Assembly: GCA_049116335.1 (NCBI GenBank)
Contig: JAGDYZ010000046.1
Location: forward strand, 1 to 64,000
From: CANMIH01 sp049116335
Lineage (GTDB): Bacteria > Pseudomonadota > Alphaproteobacteria > Rhodobacterales > Rhodobacteraceae
DNA: 64,000 nucleotides
Direction: 5' to 3'
The notes under the pieces are model-generated. The model searched no databases. It worked only from the letters and a program-made list of their open reading frames with translations, and was not told the DNA's origin. The translations under genes were made by a program, and so were the position numbers. Shown piece by piece: positions 42,593-50,815 of this stretch (position 1 is the stretch's first letter; each line of letters opens with the position of its first letter).

Positions 42593-42638
42593 TTTGTACA
42601 GTTTGTACTCTTTGTACGCCCTCACGCGCAGTTTGTAC
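42593..42638 (+). repeat. Four TTTGTAC direct repeats
   Basis: TTTGTAC occurs at 42593-42599, 42602-42608, 42611-42617 and 42632-42638. The first three are spaced exactly 9 bases apart and the fourth lies 21 bases further. They fall between the PDH terminator and the DUF3775 gene. Confidence 0.7.
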
Positions 42639-42735
42639 CATCCATGTAGAGCAGAGCGTGGCGCCTTCACTTGTTCAGGATCAAAGTGCGCGCGAGACAA
42701 CAGGCGCATGATCGGGACAGAAAAGGAGACGCGAG

Positions 42736-43065
42736 ATGGATAAGATCAGTGTCAGAAAAGTCGCCGCCGTGATTGTCATGGCGCGCGAGTTGCATCGGGC
42801 CGAAGGTGAGCTGCGCGGTTTCATTGACCGCATGGATGAGGACGAACAGGCCGCTTTGGTTGCAATCATGTGGGTTGGACGCGGAGCGTTTGAAGCGGAA
42901 GAGTTTGGTGAGGCCTTTGCGACCGCCTATGCCGAGGCGTCGACCCCCACCGCCGATTACCTGATCGGGACCCCGCATTTGGTGGACCATCTGGAAAGCG
43001 GTCTCGAAGCGCTTGGGTTTGATGCTTTGGATGAGGAAGACGAGCTGATGACACGTGGGGCGTGA
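42736..43065 (+). CDS. DUF3775 domain protein
   Basis: A 109-residue acidic protein of the DUF3775 type, common in alphaproteobacteria and of unknown function. It is predicted to be mostly helical, with VRKVAAVIVMARELHRAE at the start and TADYLIGTPHLVDHLESGL near the end. AAGGAGACG lies about 5 bases before the ATG. It stands alone after the PDH terminator, preceded by an unusual set of short direct repeats. Confidence 0.8.
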   Translation: MDKISVRKVAAVIVMARELHRAEGELRGFIDRMDEDEQAALVAIMWVGRGAFEAEEFGEAFATAYAEASTPTADYLIGTPHLVDHLESGLEALGFDALDEEDELMTRGA

Positions 43066-43099
43066 TCCCGGGTCTGCCTGAGTTGCAGCTTTGAGAGAT

Positions 43100-43146
43100 C
43101 ACCTAGTTTAGGTGTGGTTTCCCGCTTTCCAAATCCGAGGGGATTT
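43100..43146 (+). terminator. Two small hairpins between DUF3775 and the SDR gene
   Basis: CACCTA (43100-43105) pairs with TAGGTG (43109-43114) before TGGTTT. AAATCC (43131-43136) pairs with GGATTT (43141-43146). Either could weakly terminate the DUF3775 transcript. Confidence 0.4.
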
Positions 43147-43190
43147 GCTCGTATGACGCAGGGCACAGACACAGGAAGAGAGCCGGATTT

Positions 43191-43946
43191 ATGGAGACGC
43201 AACCTGCACCGATCGTTTTGATCACCGGGGCAAGTAAGGGCATTGGTGCGGCAACGGCTGTGGCTTTTGCGCAGGCTGGATATGATGTCTGTGTCAATTT
43301 CTATTCGGACAAGATCGGAGCAGATGACACCGTGGCGCGGTGTCAGGCGGCAGGCGTGCGTGCGGTCGCGATCAAAGCCGACGTGGCGGACCGGGATGCT
43401 GTTCGACGGATGTTTGAAGACTGCGACGCGGCCTTGGGGCCGGTGCGTTGTCTGGTGAACAATGCCGGAATTATTGGCGGGGCCACCTCGCTCGAAAGCC
43501 TGACGGAAAGCGCCCTGACCAGCACCTTTGCGACCAATCTTTTTGGGGCGGTTTATTGTCTGCAAGAGGCGATCCCGCGGATGCGGAAAGTGGTTGGTGG
43601 GGCTATAGTGAATATTTCATCTGTGGCGGCCACTGCAGGCAGCCCGGGGGAATATGTCCATTACGCGGCCTCTAAAGGTGCGCTGGAAACCCTGACCATC
43701 GGCGCGGCAAAAGAGCTTGGGCCCCAGGGCATTCGCGTGTCGGCCATTCGGGTTGGCACAACTGCTACAGATATTCACGACCGGGAGGGCAATCCGGATC
43801 GTCCCGGCATGGTGGCCGCGATGACACCTCTTGGGCGCATTGCTCAGCCTGACGACATTGCCGAGGCGGCGGTTTGGCTGGCCTCTCCCAAGGCTAAATT
43901 TGTCTCGGGCACTGTGCTGACGGTCGCCGGTGGGCTTAGCCCTTAA
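43191..43946 (+). CDS. Short-chain dehydrogenase/reductase
   Basis: A 251-residue SDR. The cofactor motif is TGASKGIG (15-22), and the catalytic Ser, Tyr and Lys sit in ISSVAATAG and YVHYAASKGALE. The C-terminus SGTVLTVAGGLSP is typical. It resembles the FabG-like group, often annotated as sugar or 3-oxoacyl reductases, but the substrate is not evident. AGGAAGAG precedes the ATG by about ten bases. Its last codons overlap the convergent dinB gene by four bases. Confidence 0.88.
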   Translation: METQPAPIVLITGASKGIGAATAVAFAQAGYDVCVNFYSDKIGADDTVARCQAAGVRAVAIKADVADRDAVRRMFEDCDAALGPVRCLVNNAGIIGGATSLESLTESALTSTFATNLFGAVYCLQEAIPRMRKVVGGAIVNISSVAATAGSPGEYVHYAASKGALETLTIGAAKELGPQGIRVSAIRVGTTATDIHDREGNPDRPGMVAAMTPLGRIAQPDDIAEAAVWLASPKAKFVSGTVLTVAGGLSP

Positions 43947-45196
43947 CGCAGCGAGCGGCCTTTTTGGATGGCATCGCTGCCGAAACGGGCGCGGATGGAA
44001 TCGGTGGCGCGTTCGGCCTTGGCGCGTTGTTCGGCCTGAGGATCCAGCAGGTCTGGCACCCGATCAGATTGATCTTCGGGCACCAAATGGGAGATTCCGG
44101 TGCCGATCAGGCGATAAGGCACATTGGGCGGCAGCTGATCCAAGAGGGCCCGCGCTGCGCGGTAGATCCGGTCCGCCATCTGGGTGGCGTCGGGCAGCGT
44201 GCTGCGCCGTGTGATCTGTTTGAAGTCGGCCTGCTTCACCTTAAGGGTCACCACGCGCCCGGCAAGACCGCGGGCCTTGGCGCGATCTGCGACCTGCACC
44301 GCGAGCCGCCACAGGTGACCATCCAGAAACTCGGTGCTGGCGGTATCCTCAAAAAAGGTGGTTTCTTTGGAGATGGATTTGATGGGTTCGTCACGCATGA
44401 CGCGGCGGCGGTCCTGTCCGCGCGCAAGGTGATAGAGACGTTCCCCCATTGATCCAAAGCGGGTCATCAGATCCTGTTTTTCCCAGCGCAGTAGATCTTC
44501 GAAGGTGCGAATGCCGGTACGCTCAAGTGTTTCTTGCGTGGCATTGCCAACCCCCCAGATCATGCGCACGGGTTTGGGGCGGAGAAACTCCATGGTTTCG
44601 GCTTTGCCGATCACGGCAAACCCCCGGGGCTTGTCGAGATCAGACGCAACCTTTGCCAGAAATTTGTTATGGGACAACCCGATGGAGCCGGTGATACCCA
44701 ACTCGTCTTTCATGCGTTTGGTCAGGCGGGCCAGCATCACCGCAGGCGGCGCGCCATGCAAACGTTCGGTGCCGGTGAGATCGATAAAGGCCTCGTCCAG
44801 CGAAAGCGGTTCGATAGAGGGGCTGAGCTCTTCCATCATGGCGCGCACCGCGCGTGAAACCTCGACGTAAAGCTTCATCTGCGGTTTCAGCACCACCGCG
44901 TCTGGGCAGAGTTTAAGCGCCTGAAACATTGGCATGGCCGAGCGAACACCGCGAATGCGGGCCACGTAACAGGCGGTGGAAACAACACCGCGCCGACCCC
45001 CGCCGATGATCACAGGTTTGTCTGCAAGATCAGGGTTTTCGCGCTTTTCAACGCTGGCGTAAAAAGCATCACAATCCATGTGTGCAATTGTGAGATCCCA
45101 AAGCTCGTCATGGGAAATCACCCGCGGCCGCCCGCACGCGGGGCAACGCGTTCCAGAATCGAATTGGGTCAGGCAATCTCGGCACAGGGCAGGCAT
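43943..45196 (-). CDS. dinB: DNA polymerase IV (Y family) with N-terminal Cys-rich segment
   Basis: A 417-residue translesion polymerase. The Y-family palm motifs are AHMDCDAFYASVE and LSLDEAFIDLTG, followed by the thumb (GVGNATQETLERTGI) and the little-finger domain. The first 22 residues contain CRDC and CPACG, a four-Cys cluster that could bind zinc and is absent from E. coli DinB. The start at 45196 includes this segment. The gene converges on the SDR with a four-base overlap. Confidence 0.94.
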   Translation of the reverse strand: MPALCRDCLTQFDSGTRCPACGRPRVISHDELWDLTIAHMDCDAFYASVEKRENPDLADKPVIIGGGRRGVVSTACYVARIRGVRSAMPMFQALKLCPDAVVLKPQMKLYVEVSRAVRAMMEELSPSIEPLSLDEAFIDLTGTERLHGAPPAVMLARLTKRMKDELGITGSIGLSHNKFLAKVASDLDKPRGFAVIGKAETMEFLRPKPVRMIWGVGNATQETLERTGIRTFEDLLRWEKQDLMTRFGSMGERLYHLARGQDRRRVMRDEPIKSISKETTFFEDTASTEFLDGHLWRLAVQVADRAKARGLAGRVVTLKVKQADFKQITRRSTLPDATQMADRIYRAARALLDQLPPNVPYRLIGTGISHLVPEDQSDRVPDLLDPQAEQRAKAERATDSIRARFGSDAIQKGRSLR

Positions 45197-45315
45197 GGGT
45201 CTAGGATAGCTATCTTGTCAGGGCGCATCAATCTGGCGTTGGGACGGCAGATAGCATAGTATCTGGTCAGGTATATCCCCATATAAAGCCCGCGTATTTT
45301 TAGAAAGGCCACACC

Positions 45316-46209
45316 ATGAACCCCGAAGATATTGTAGCCGAGGTGTTAGGCGGCAATCTTGTGATCCTGCTTTTGGCAGGTTTTGTCATTCTCTGTATTC
45401 TTCTAGGCGTTCGTATTGTGCCGCAGTCAGAGAAATATGTGGTCGAGCGTTTTGGGCGGTTGCGGTCGGTGCTTGGGCCGGGGATCAACCTGATTGTGCC
45501 CTTCATTGACAAGGTACAGCACAAGATCTCGATCCTTGAACGCCAGCTGCCGAATGCAACGCAGGATGCCATCACCTCGGACAACGTGTTGGTGCAGGTC
45601 GAAACATCGGTGTTTTATCGTATCCTTGAACCAGAAAAAACCGTGTACCGGATCCGTGATGTGGATGCCGCGATTGCAACGACTGTGGCGGGGATTGTAC
45701 GTGCCGAAATCGGTAAAATGGAACTGGATGAAGTTCAGTCGAACCGCTCGCAACTGATCACTCAGATTAAGGCTCTTGTCGAAGATGCCGTGGATGATTG
45801 GGGCATTGAAGTGACCCGCGCCGAAATTCTGGACGTTAATCTGGATCAGGCGACTCGAGATGCGATGTTGCAGCAACTGAACGCCGAACGTGCCCGCCGG
45901 GCGCAGGTGACCGAAGCCGAAGGTGAGCGTCGCTCGGTTGAGCTTGCGGCGGATGCGGATCTTTATGCAGCGGAGCAGGCGGCCAAGGCCCGCCGCGTCA
46001 CGGCGGATGCCGAGGCCTATGCAACGGGTGTGGTGGCCAAGGCCATCAAGGAACACGGCATTGAGGCGGCGCAGTATCAGGTCGCGTTGAAGCAGGTCGA
46101 AGCCTTGGTCAAGGTCGGTGAAGGACAGGGCAAACAGACCGTGATTGTGCCCGCCAATGCGCTTGATGCCTTTGGGGATGCCTTCAACATGCTGAAAGGA
46201 AACAAATGA
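45316..46209 (+). CDS. SPFH/band 7 membrane protein (stomatin-like, QmcA type)
   Basis: A 297-residue protein with one N-terminal membrane helix (about 13-34), then the SPFH domain (IVPQSEKYVVERFGRL, GPGINLIVPFIDKV). A long Ala/Glu-rich coiled coil follows (about 190-260). Such proteins form large ring assemblies in membrane microdomains and influence membrane protease activity. AGAAAGGCC precedes the ATG. It is coupled to the NfeD gene by overlapping stop and start, the usual SPFH-NfeD pairing. Confidence 0.93.
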   Translation: MNPEDIVAEVLGGNLVILLLAGFVILCILLGVRIVPQSEKYVVERFGRLRSVLGPGINLIVPFIDKVQHKISILERQLPNATQDAITSDNVLVQVETSVFYRILEPEKTVYRIRDVDAAIATTVAGIVRAEIGKMELDEVQSNRSQLITQIKALVEDAVDDWGIEVTRAEILDVNLDQATRDAMLQQLNAERARRAQVTEAEGERRSVELAADADLYAAEQAAKARRVTADAEAYATGVVAKAIKEHGIEAAQYQVALKQVEALVKVGEGQGKQTVIVPANALDAFGDAFNMLKGNK

Positions 46210-46484
46210 TGAGCTGGGATATCTGGTGGGTCTGGGCTGCGGCCGGGCTTGTCCTTCTGATCCTTGAACTTCTGGCACCGGGCGTGATTTTCCTGGGCTT
46301 CGGCATTGGGGCTGGCGTGATTGCGCTGGTTCTTGCTGTGGCACCGGGGGTGATCACGTCCTTCCCTGTAGCGCTTTTGGTGTTCGCGGTTGTGTCCCTG
46401 ATCGCTTGGTTTGCCATTCGCAAACTGGCGGGTGAACGCAAAGGTCAGAAGAAAATCTGGGATACGGATATCAATGAGGGCTGA
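46206..46484 (+). CDS. NfeD family membrane protein (short form)
   Basis: A 92-residue protein with two to three hydrophobic segments (WVWAAAGLVLLILELLAPG, then GFGIGAGVIALVLAVAPGV, then ALLVFAVVSLIAWFAI). This is the short NfeD form that partners SPFH proteins. It lacks a visible C-terminal OB-fold, which fits the short class. The start may be ATG 46206 or 46209. It overlaps the SPFH gene and the following NUDIX gene. Confidence 0.87.
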   Translation: MMSWDIWWVWAAAGLVLLILELLAPGVIFLGFGIGAGVIALVLAVAPGVITSFPVALLVFAVVSLIAWFAIRKLAGERKGQKKIWDTDINEG

Positions 46485-46896
46485 GGCCTGGCGCCAGTTT
46501 CATGGCGCTAAGCTTATGCTCTTTGCCGGGGATCAAATGATTGTGCTTCGGCGCGATCATACCCCGGGTATTGCCTGGCCGGGGCGATTGGATTTTCCTG
46601 GTGGAGGCCGAGAAGGGGATGAAACCCCAGTTGAGTGCGTGATCCGCGAGACGCAGGAAGAGCTTGGACTGGTATTGCGCCAGGACGATCTCGTCGAGGT
46701 GCATTTGCGGCAAAGCGCGAGCGGCAACGGGTGGTTTTATGCGGCGCATTTACCCCACAGCGCAATTGCACAGGTGCAATTTGGGGGTGAAGGGGCCGGA
46801 TGGTTGACCATGGCCCCGTCTGAGTATGTGTCTGATGCGGACGCGATCCCACATTTTACCGAGATCTTAAGCACCTATCTGGCTGGGCGCGCTTAG
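46474..46896 (+). CDS. NUDIX hydrolase
   Basis: A 140-residue NUDIX protein. The Nudix box reads GGREGDETPVECVIRETQ then EELGL, matching G-x5-E-x7-RE-x2-EE-x-G. The ATG at 46474 lies inside the end of the nfeD gene, so translation is probably coupled. The substrate (oxidised nucleotide, nucleotide sugar or other diphosphate) cannot be told from the box alone. Its role next to the SPFH-NfeD pair is unclear. Confidence 0.88.
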   Translation: MRAEAWRQFHGAKLMLFAGDQMIVLRRDHTPGIAWPGRLDFPGGGREGDETPVECVIRETQEELGLVLRQDDLVEVHLRQSASGNGWFYAAHLPHSAIAQVQFGGEGAGWLTMAPSEYVSDADAIPHFTEILSTYLAGRA

Positions 46897-46904
46897 GCGC
46901 CCAG
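46883..46904. terminator. Hairpin over the NUDIX stop codon
   Basis: CTGGGCGC (46883-46890) pairs with GCGCCCAG (46897-46904), with the TAG stop in the loop. No T-run follows. It lies between convergent genes. Confidence 0.4.
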
Positions 46905-46917
46905 AGATCTGAGCGGT

Positions 46918-47613
46918 TTAGACTGTTTTCAGTTCTTCCAGAATGGACTGTGCCGCTACGCGCGGGTTTTCCGCGCGGTGGATCGGACGGCCCACAACGA
47001 TGTGGTCTGCGCCATCGGTGATGGCCTGCGCCGGGGTGGCGATGCGTTTCTGATCACCCAGATCGGCACCGGCAGGACGTACACCGGGGGTGACAATCAG
47101 GCGGCCTTTGGATTCGGGAAGGGCCCGGATCAGAGCGGCCTCTTGCGGGCTGGCGATCACGCCGTCTGCGCCTGCGTCAAACGCCTTGCCTGCACGCTCG
47201 GCCACCAGATCTTTGATATCGCCGGGCTTGATCAGCGCACCGTCCAGATCATTGCGATCCAGCGAGGTCAGAATGGTGACACCGAGGATTTTCATATTGC
47301 TGCCGGCGGCGCCTTCTTTGGCGGCCTGCACCACATAGGGATCGCCGTGAACGGTGAGAAAATCGAGATCAAACTGCGCGAGACCCCGGACGGCGTTTTC
47401 GACGGTGGCGCCGATGTCGAACAGTTTCATGTCGAGGAAGATCTTCTTGCCCTGTTCCTGCTTTAGCTGATTGGCGAGCGCCAGTCCGCCACCGGTGAGC
47501 ATGCCAAGACCGATCTTGTAGAAGGACACCGTGTCACCAAGCCGATCGGTTAGGGCCTGACCCTGAACAATATTGGGTACGTCAAGGGCGACAATCAGAC
47601 GGTCGTCATGCAT
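46918..47613 (-). CDS. pyrF: Orotidine 5'-phosphate decarboxylase
   Basis: A 231-residue enzyme of pyrimidine synthesis that converts OMP to UMP. It shows LIVALDVPN at the start, the catalytic DMKLFDIGATVENA with Asp-Lys-Asp, LTVHG, IVTPGVRPAGAD and DHIVVGRPI near the end. Length and motifs are standard. It stands alone, 60 bases after a small conserved gene in the same direction. Confidence 0.96.
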   Translation of the reverse strand: MHDDRLIVALDVPNIVQGQALTDRLGDTVSFYKIGLGMLTGGGLALANQLKQEQGKKIFLDMKLFDIGATVENAVRGLAQFDLDFLTVHGDPYVVQAAKEGAAGSNMKILGVTILTSLDRNDLDGALIKPGDIKDLVAERAGKAFDAGADGVIASPQEAALIRALPESKGRLIVTPGVRPAGADLGDQKRIATPAQAITDGADHIVVGRPIHRAENPRVAAQSILEELKTV

Positions 47614-47670
47614 GGGATGGCCTTTCGCTGCTGGGGATTTGCATCCTATTGAGCGTTTGGCGGATAGGCG

Positions 47671-47940
47671 TCAAGCTTTCTTGCGGGGCTTATGCGGTAA
47701 AAAACACTCAGACAGCCGCAGCGCCCCGCGGGATCGGTATTCTGGCATGCGACGGGCCTGTTTCAGTGCCTCAGCCAGCAGCAGGAGCCGGTGCTGGCTG
47801 TTGAGAATTTCGATGCGGCGGGGCAGGGTGATCTGGAGTTGAATGCTACTGTCTTCGCCGACAAGGGTGACCGCGCCGGAGGTAGGCCCATCGGGAGTGT
47901 CATCCCGGAAACCGGCATATCGAACCTGAGTCACTCGCAT
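47671..47940 (-). CDS. Small hypothetical protein
   Basis: An 89-residue protein I do not recognise. It begins MRVTQVRYAGFRDDTPDG, has a short beta-rich part (AVTLVGEDSSIQLQITLP) and a basic, helical C-terminal half ending LPHKPRKKA. No membrane segment or metal motif is visible. It is divergent from clpB by 200 bases and precedes pyrF in the same direction. The composition looks like a real coding region. A DNA- or RNA-binding role would be speculation. Confidence 0.6.
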   Translation of the reverse strand: MRVTQVRYAGFRDDTPDGPTSGAVTLVGEDSSIQLQITLPRRIEILNSQHRLLLLAEALKQARRMPEYRSRGALRLSECFLPHKPRKKA

Positions 47941-48026
47941 TTCAAACTCCTAAACCAAACTGCGCGTATCATCGGGTTCTGAGTTTAAGATTCAGTTCAA
48001 ATGCACGTTGCAATTTTGTCACTACA

Positions 48027-48060
48027 CCCCTTGTGCTCGCTGGTATTGCATCCCATCTTT
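48027..48060 (+). promoter_or_regulatory. Possible heat-shock (sigma-32) promoter of clpB
   Basis: CCCCTTGTG (48027-48035) and CCCATCTTT (48052-48060) are 16 bases apart and resemble the sigma-32 elements CTTGAAA and CCCCATNT. They lie about 80 bases before clpB, a classic heat-shock gene. The call rests on the motifs alone. Confidence 0.35.
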
Positions 48061-48140
48061 CCTGTGAGGCCCTTGAGACCAGCGTGCCGCCGAGCGGGCG
48101 CAACATTTAAACAGGGGCGCTTGGAAAAAGGAGAATTGCT

Positions 48141-50753
48141 ATGAACTTGGAGAAGTTCACCGAGCGGTCGCGCGGATTTGTTCAGGCTGCGCAAACCATT
48201 GCCATGCGGGAAAGCCACCAGAAGCTGGCACCTGAGCATCTTCTGAAAGCCCTGATGGATGACGATCAGGGAATGGCCAGCAACCTGATTTCACGGGCTG
48301 GCGGATCGCCGTCGCGCGTGGTGCAGGTGCTTGAAGACAAAATCAGCAAGATCCCGAAAGTGTCCGGAGATGCGGGGCAGATCTATCTCGATTCTGCCAC
48401 CGGTCGTGTGATCGACGAAGCGGAAAAAATTGCGGCCAAAGCAGGCGATAGTTTTGTCGCCGTGGAACGTCTTTTGATGGCGCTTGCCATGGTCAAAAGC
48501 CCGGCCAAAGAGGCGCTGGATGCGGGCTCTGTTTCGGCGCAAAAGCTGAATGAGGCGATCAATGACATCCGTAAAGGTCGGACGGCCGACAGTGCCACTG
48601 CGGAAGAAGGCTATGACGCGCTGAAGAAATATGCGCGGGACCTGACCGAAGCTGCCGCCGACGGAAAAATTGATCCGATCATTGGTCGGGATGAGGAAAT
48701 CCGCCGGGCCATGCAGGTGTTGAGCCGCCGTACCAAAAACAACCCTGTGATGATCGGGGAGCCGGGCGTGGGTAAAACCGCGATTGCCGAAGGTCTTGCC
48801 CTGCGCATCGTCAATGGCGACGTGCCGGAATCTCTGCGCAACAAAAAGCTGCTGGCGCTGGATATGGGCGCGCTGATCGCCGGTGCGAAATACCGTGGCG
48901 AATTCGAAGAGCGTCTGAAAGCGATCCTGACCGAGGTCACAGAGGCCGCGGGCGAAATTGTCCTGTTCATTGATGAAATGCACACCCTTGTGGGGGCTGG
49001 TAAAGCGGACGGGGCGATGGATGCCTCGAACCTGTTGAAACCTGCTTTGGCACGCGGTGAGTTGCACTGTGTCGGGGCGACCACGTTGGATGAGTACCGC
49101 AAGCACGTCGAAAAAGACGCGGCTCTGGCGCGCCGGTTCCAGCCGGTTCTGGTGGAAGAGCCAACGGTTGAGGATTCAATTTCGATCCTGCGTGGCATCA
49201 AAGAGAAATACGAGTTGCATCACGGCGTGCGGATCTCGGATTCGGCGCTTGTCTCTGCGGCGACCTTGTCTCACCGCTATATCACCGACCGGTTTTTGCC
49301 TGACAAAGCCATCGACCTGATGGACGAAGCGGCCAGCCGCCTGCGTATGGAGGTCGACAGCAAACCCGAAGAGCTTGATGCGCTGGACCGGGAGATCCTG
49401 CAGAAGCAGATCGAGGTCGAGGCATTGCGTCTTGAGGATGATCAGGCGTCTAAGGATCGGTTGGAGCGGCTTGAAAAGGATCTGGCGGATCAACAGGAGC
49501 AATCTGCGCAGATGACCGCGCGCTGGCAGGCCGAAAGGGATAAACTTGCCTCGTCGCGGGATCTGAAAGAGCAGCTGGACAAAGCACGCGCTGAGCTTGA
49601 ACAGGCGAAACGCGAGGGCAATTTGGCACGCGCAGGTGAGCTGTCTTATGGGATCATCCCCGGACTGGAACAGCAGCTAACAGATGCGGACAACGCCGAT
49701 GACGTGATGGTCGAAGAGGCTGTGCGCCCCGAACACATTGCGGGCGTGGTGGAACGCTGGACCGGCATTCCCACTTCTAAGATGTTGGAAGGCGATCGCG
49801 AAAAACTGTTGCGGATGGAAGATGACCTGCACCAACGTGTGATCGGGCAGGGTGCGGCCGTGACGGCGGTCTCCAATGCGGTGCGCCGTGCGCGGGCCGG
49901 GTTGAACGATGAAAATCGTCCTTTGGGTTCCTTCTTGTTTCTAGGGCCAACCGGCGTCGGGAAAACCGAACTGACCAAGGCGGTGGCGGACTTTCTGTTC
50001 GATGACGACAGCGCCATGGTGCGGATCGACATGTCGGAATACATGGAGAAGCACAGCGTGGCCCGTCTGATCGGGGCGCCTCCGGGTTATGTCGGCTATG
50101 ATGAGGGCGGAGTTCTCACCGAAGCGGTGCGGCGCAAACCCTATCAGGTTGTGCTGTTCGATGAGGTCGAAAAGGCCCACCCGGATGTGTTCAACGTGCT
50201 GTTGCAGGTGCTTGATGACGGGATGCTGACCGACAGTCAGGGGCGCACTGTTGATTTCAAACAGACGCTGATCATTCTGACGTCGAACCTTGGGGCGCAG
50301 GCGCTGAGCCAGCTGCCGGACGGGGCAGATGCGGCGCAGGCCAAGCGGGATGTGATGGATGCAGTGCGAGCCCATTTCCGGCCTGAATTCCTCAACCGTC
50401 TGGATGAGACTATCATCTTTGACCGACTGGCGCGGAAAGACATGGACGGCATCGTCGACATTCAGATGGCACGTCTGTTGAAACGTCTTGCGGCACGGAA
50501 GATCACGCTTGAGCTGGATGACGGCGCACGGACCTGGCTGGCAGATGAGGGCTATGATCCGGTGTTTGGGGCACGTCCGTTGAAGCGGGTGATCCAGCGC
50601 GCCTTGCAGAACCCCTTGGCGGAGATGCTTTTGGCCGGGGACATTGGCGATGGGGATGTGGTGCCGGTGCACGCCGGGGCCGAGGGTCTGTTGATTGGTG
50701 ACCGTGTTGGAGCCTCGAACAACCCCAAACCCGATGACGCCGTGGTGCATTGA
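48141..50753 (+). CDS. clpB: ClpB disaggregase (Hsp100)
   Basis: An 870-residue AAA+ chaperone. It has an N-terminal Clp repeat domain (1-145), a first ATPase with GEPGVGKTA (about 206-214), a coiled-coil middle domain (about 410-525) rich in Glu/Gln/Arg, and a second ATPase with GPTGVGKTE (about 603-611) ending in KRVIQRALQNPLAEMLL. With DnaK it rescues aggregated proteins. AAAGGAGAA precedes the ATG. The transcript ends at the hairpin at 50777-50804. Confidence 0.97.
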   Translation: MNLEKFTERSRGFVQAAQTIAMRESHQKLAPEHLLKALMDDDQGMASNLISRAGGSPSRVVQVLEDKISKIPKVSGDAGQIYLDSATGRVIDEAEKIAAKAGDSFVAVERLLMALAMVKSPAKEALDAGSVSAQKLNEAINDIRKGRTADSATAEEGYDALKKYARDLTEAAADGKIDPIIGRDEEIRRAMQVLSRRTKNNPVMIGEPGVGKTAIAEGLALRIVNGDVPESLRNKKLLALDMGALIAGAKYRGEFEERLKAILTEVTEAAGEIVLFIDEMHTLVGAGKADGAMDASNLLKPALARGELHCVGATTLDEYRKHVEKDAALARRFQPVLVEEPTVEDSISILRGIKEKYELHHGVRISDSALVSAATLSHRYITDRFLPDKAIDLMDEAASRLRMEVDSKPEELDALDREILQKQIEVEALRLEDDQASKDRLERLEKDLADQQEQSAQMTARWQAERDKLASSRDLKEQLDKARAELEQAKREGNLARAGELSYGIIPGLEQQLTDADNADDVMVEEAVRPEHIAGVVERWTGIPTSKMLEGDREKLLRMEDDLHQRVIGQGAAVTAVSNAVRRARAGLNDENRPLGSFLFLGPTGVGKTELTKAVADFLFDDDSAMVRIDMSEYMEKHSVARLIGAPPGYVGYDEGGVLTEAVRRKPYQVVLFDEVEKAHPDVFNVLLQVLDDGMLTDSQGRTVDFKQTLIILTSNLGAQALSQLPDGADAAQAKRDVMDAVRAHFRPEFLNRLDETIIFDRLARKDMDGIVDIQMARLLKRLAARKITLELDDGARTWLADEGYDPVFGARPLKRVIQRALQNPLAEMLLAGDIGDGDVVPVHAGAEGLLIGDRVGASNNPKPDDAVVH

Positions 50754-50776
50754 GCCCGGTTGGTTGAACAAAAATG

Positions 50777-50804
50777 CCCCCTGCCGCAGAGATGTGGCAG
50801 GGGG
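50777..50804. terminator. Terminator between convergent clpB and MFS genes
   Basis: CCCCCTGCC (50777-50785) pairs with GGCAGGGGG (50796-50804) across a ten-base loop, followed by ATTTCATTTT. Confidence 0.75.
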
Positions 50805-50815
50805 ATTTCATTTTG

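Noticed and set aside
42593..42638. TTTGTAC repeats as a CRISPR array
   Set aside because: The repeat is only 7 bases, the spacers are 2-14 bases, and no cas gene is present.
41370..42641. Minus-strand open frame of 423 codons opposite the E3 gene
   Set aside because: It runs through the terminator at 42565-42590, has no motifs, and mirrors the dihydrolipoamide dehydrogenase.
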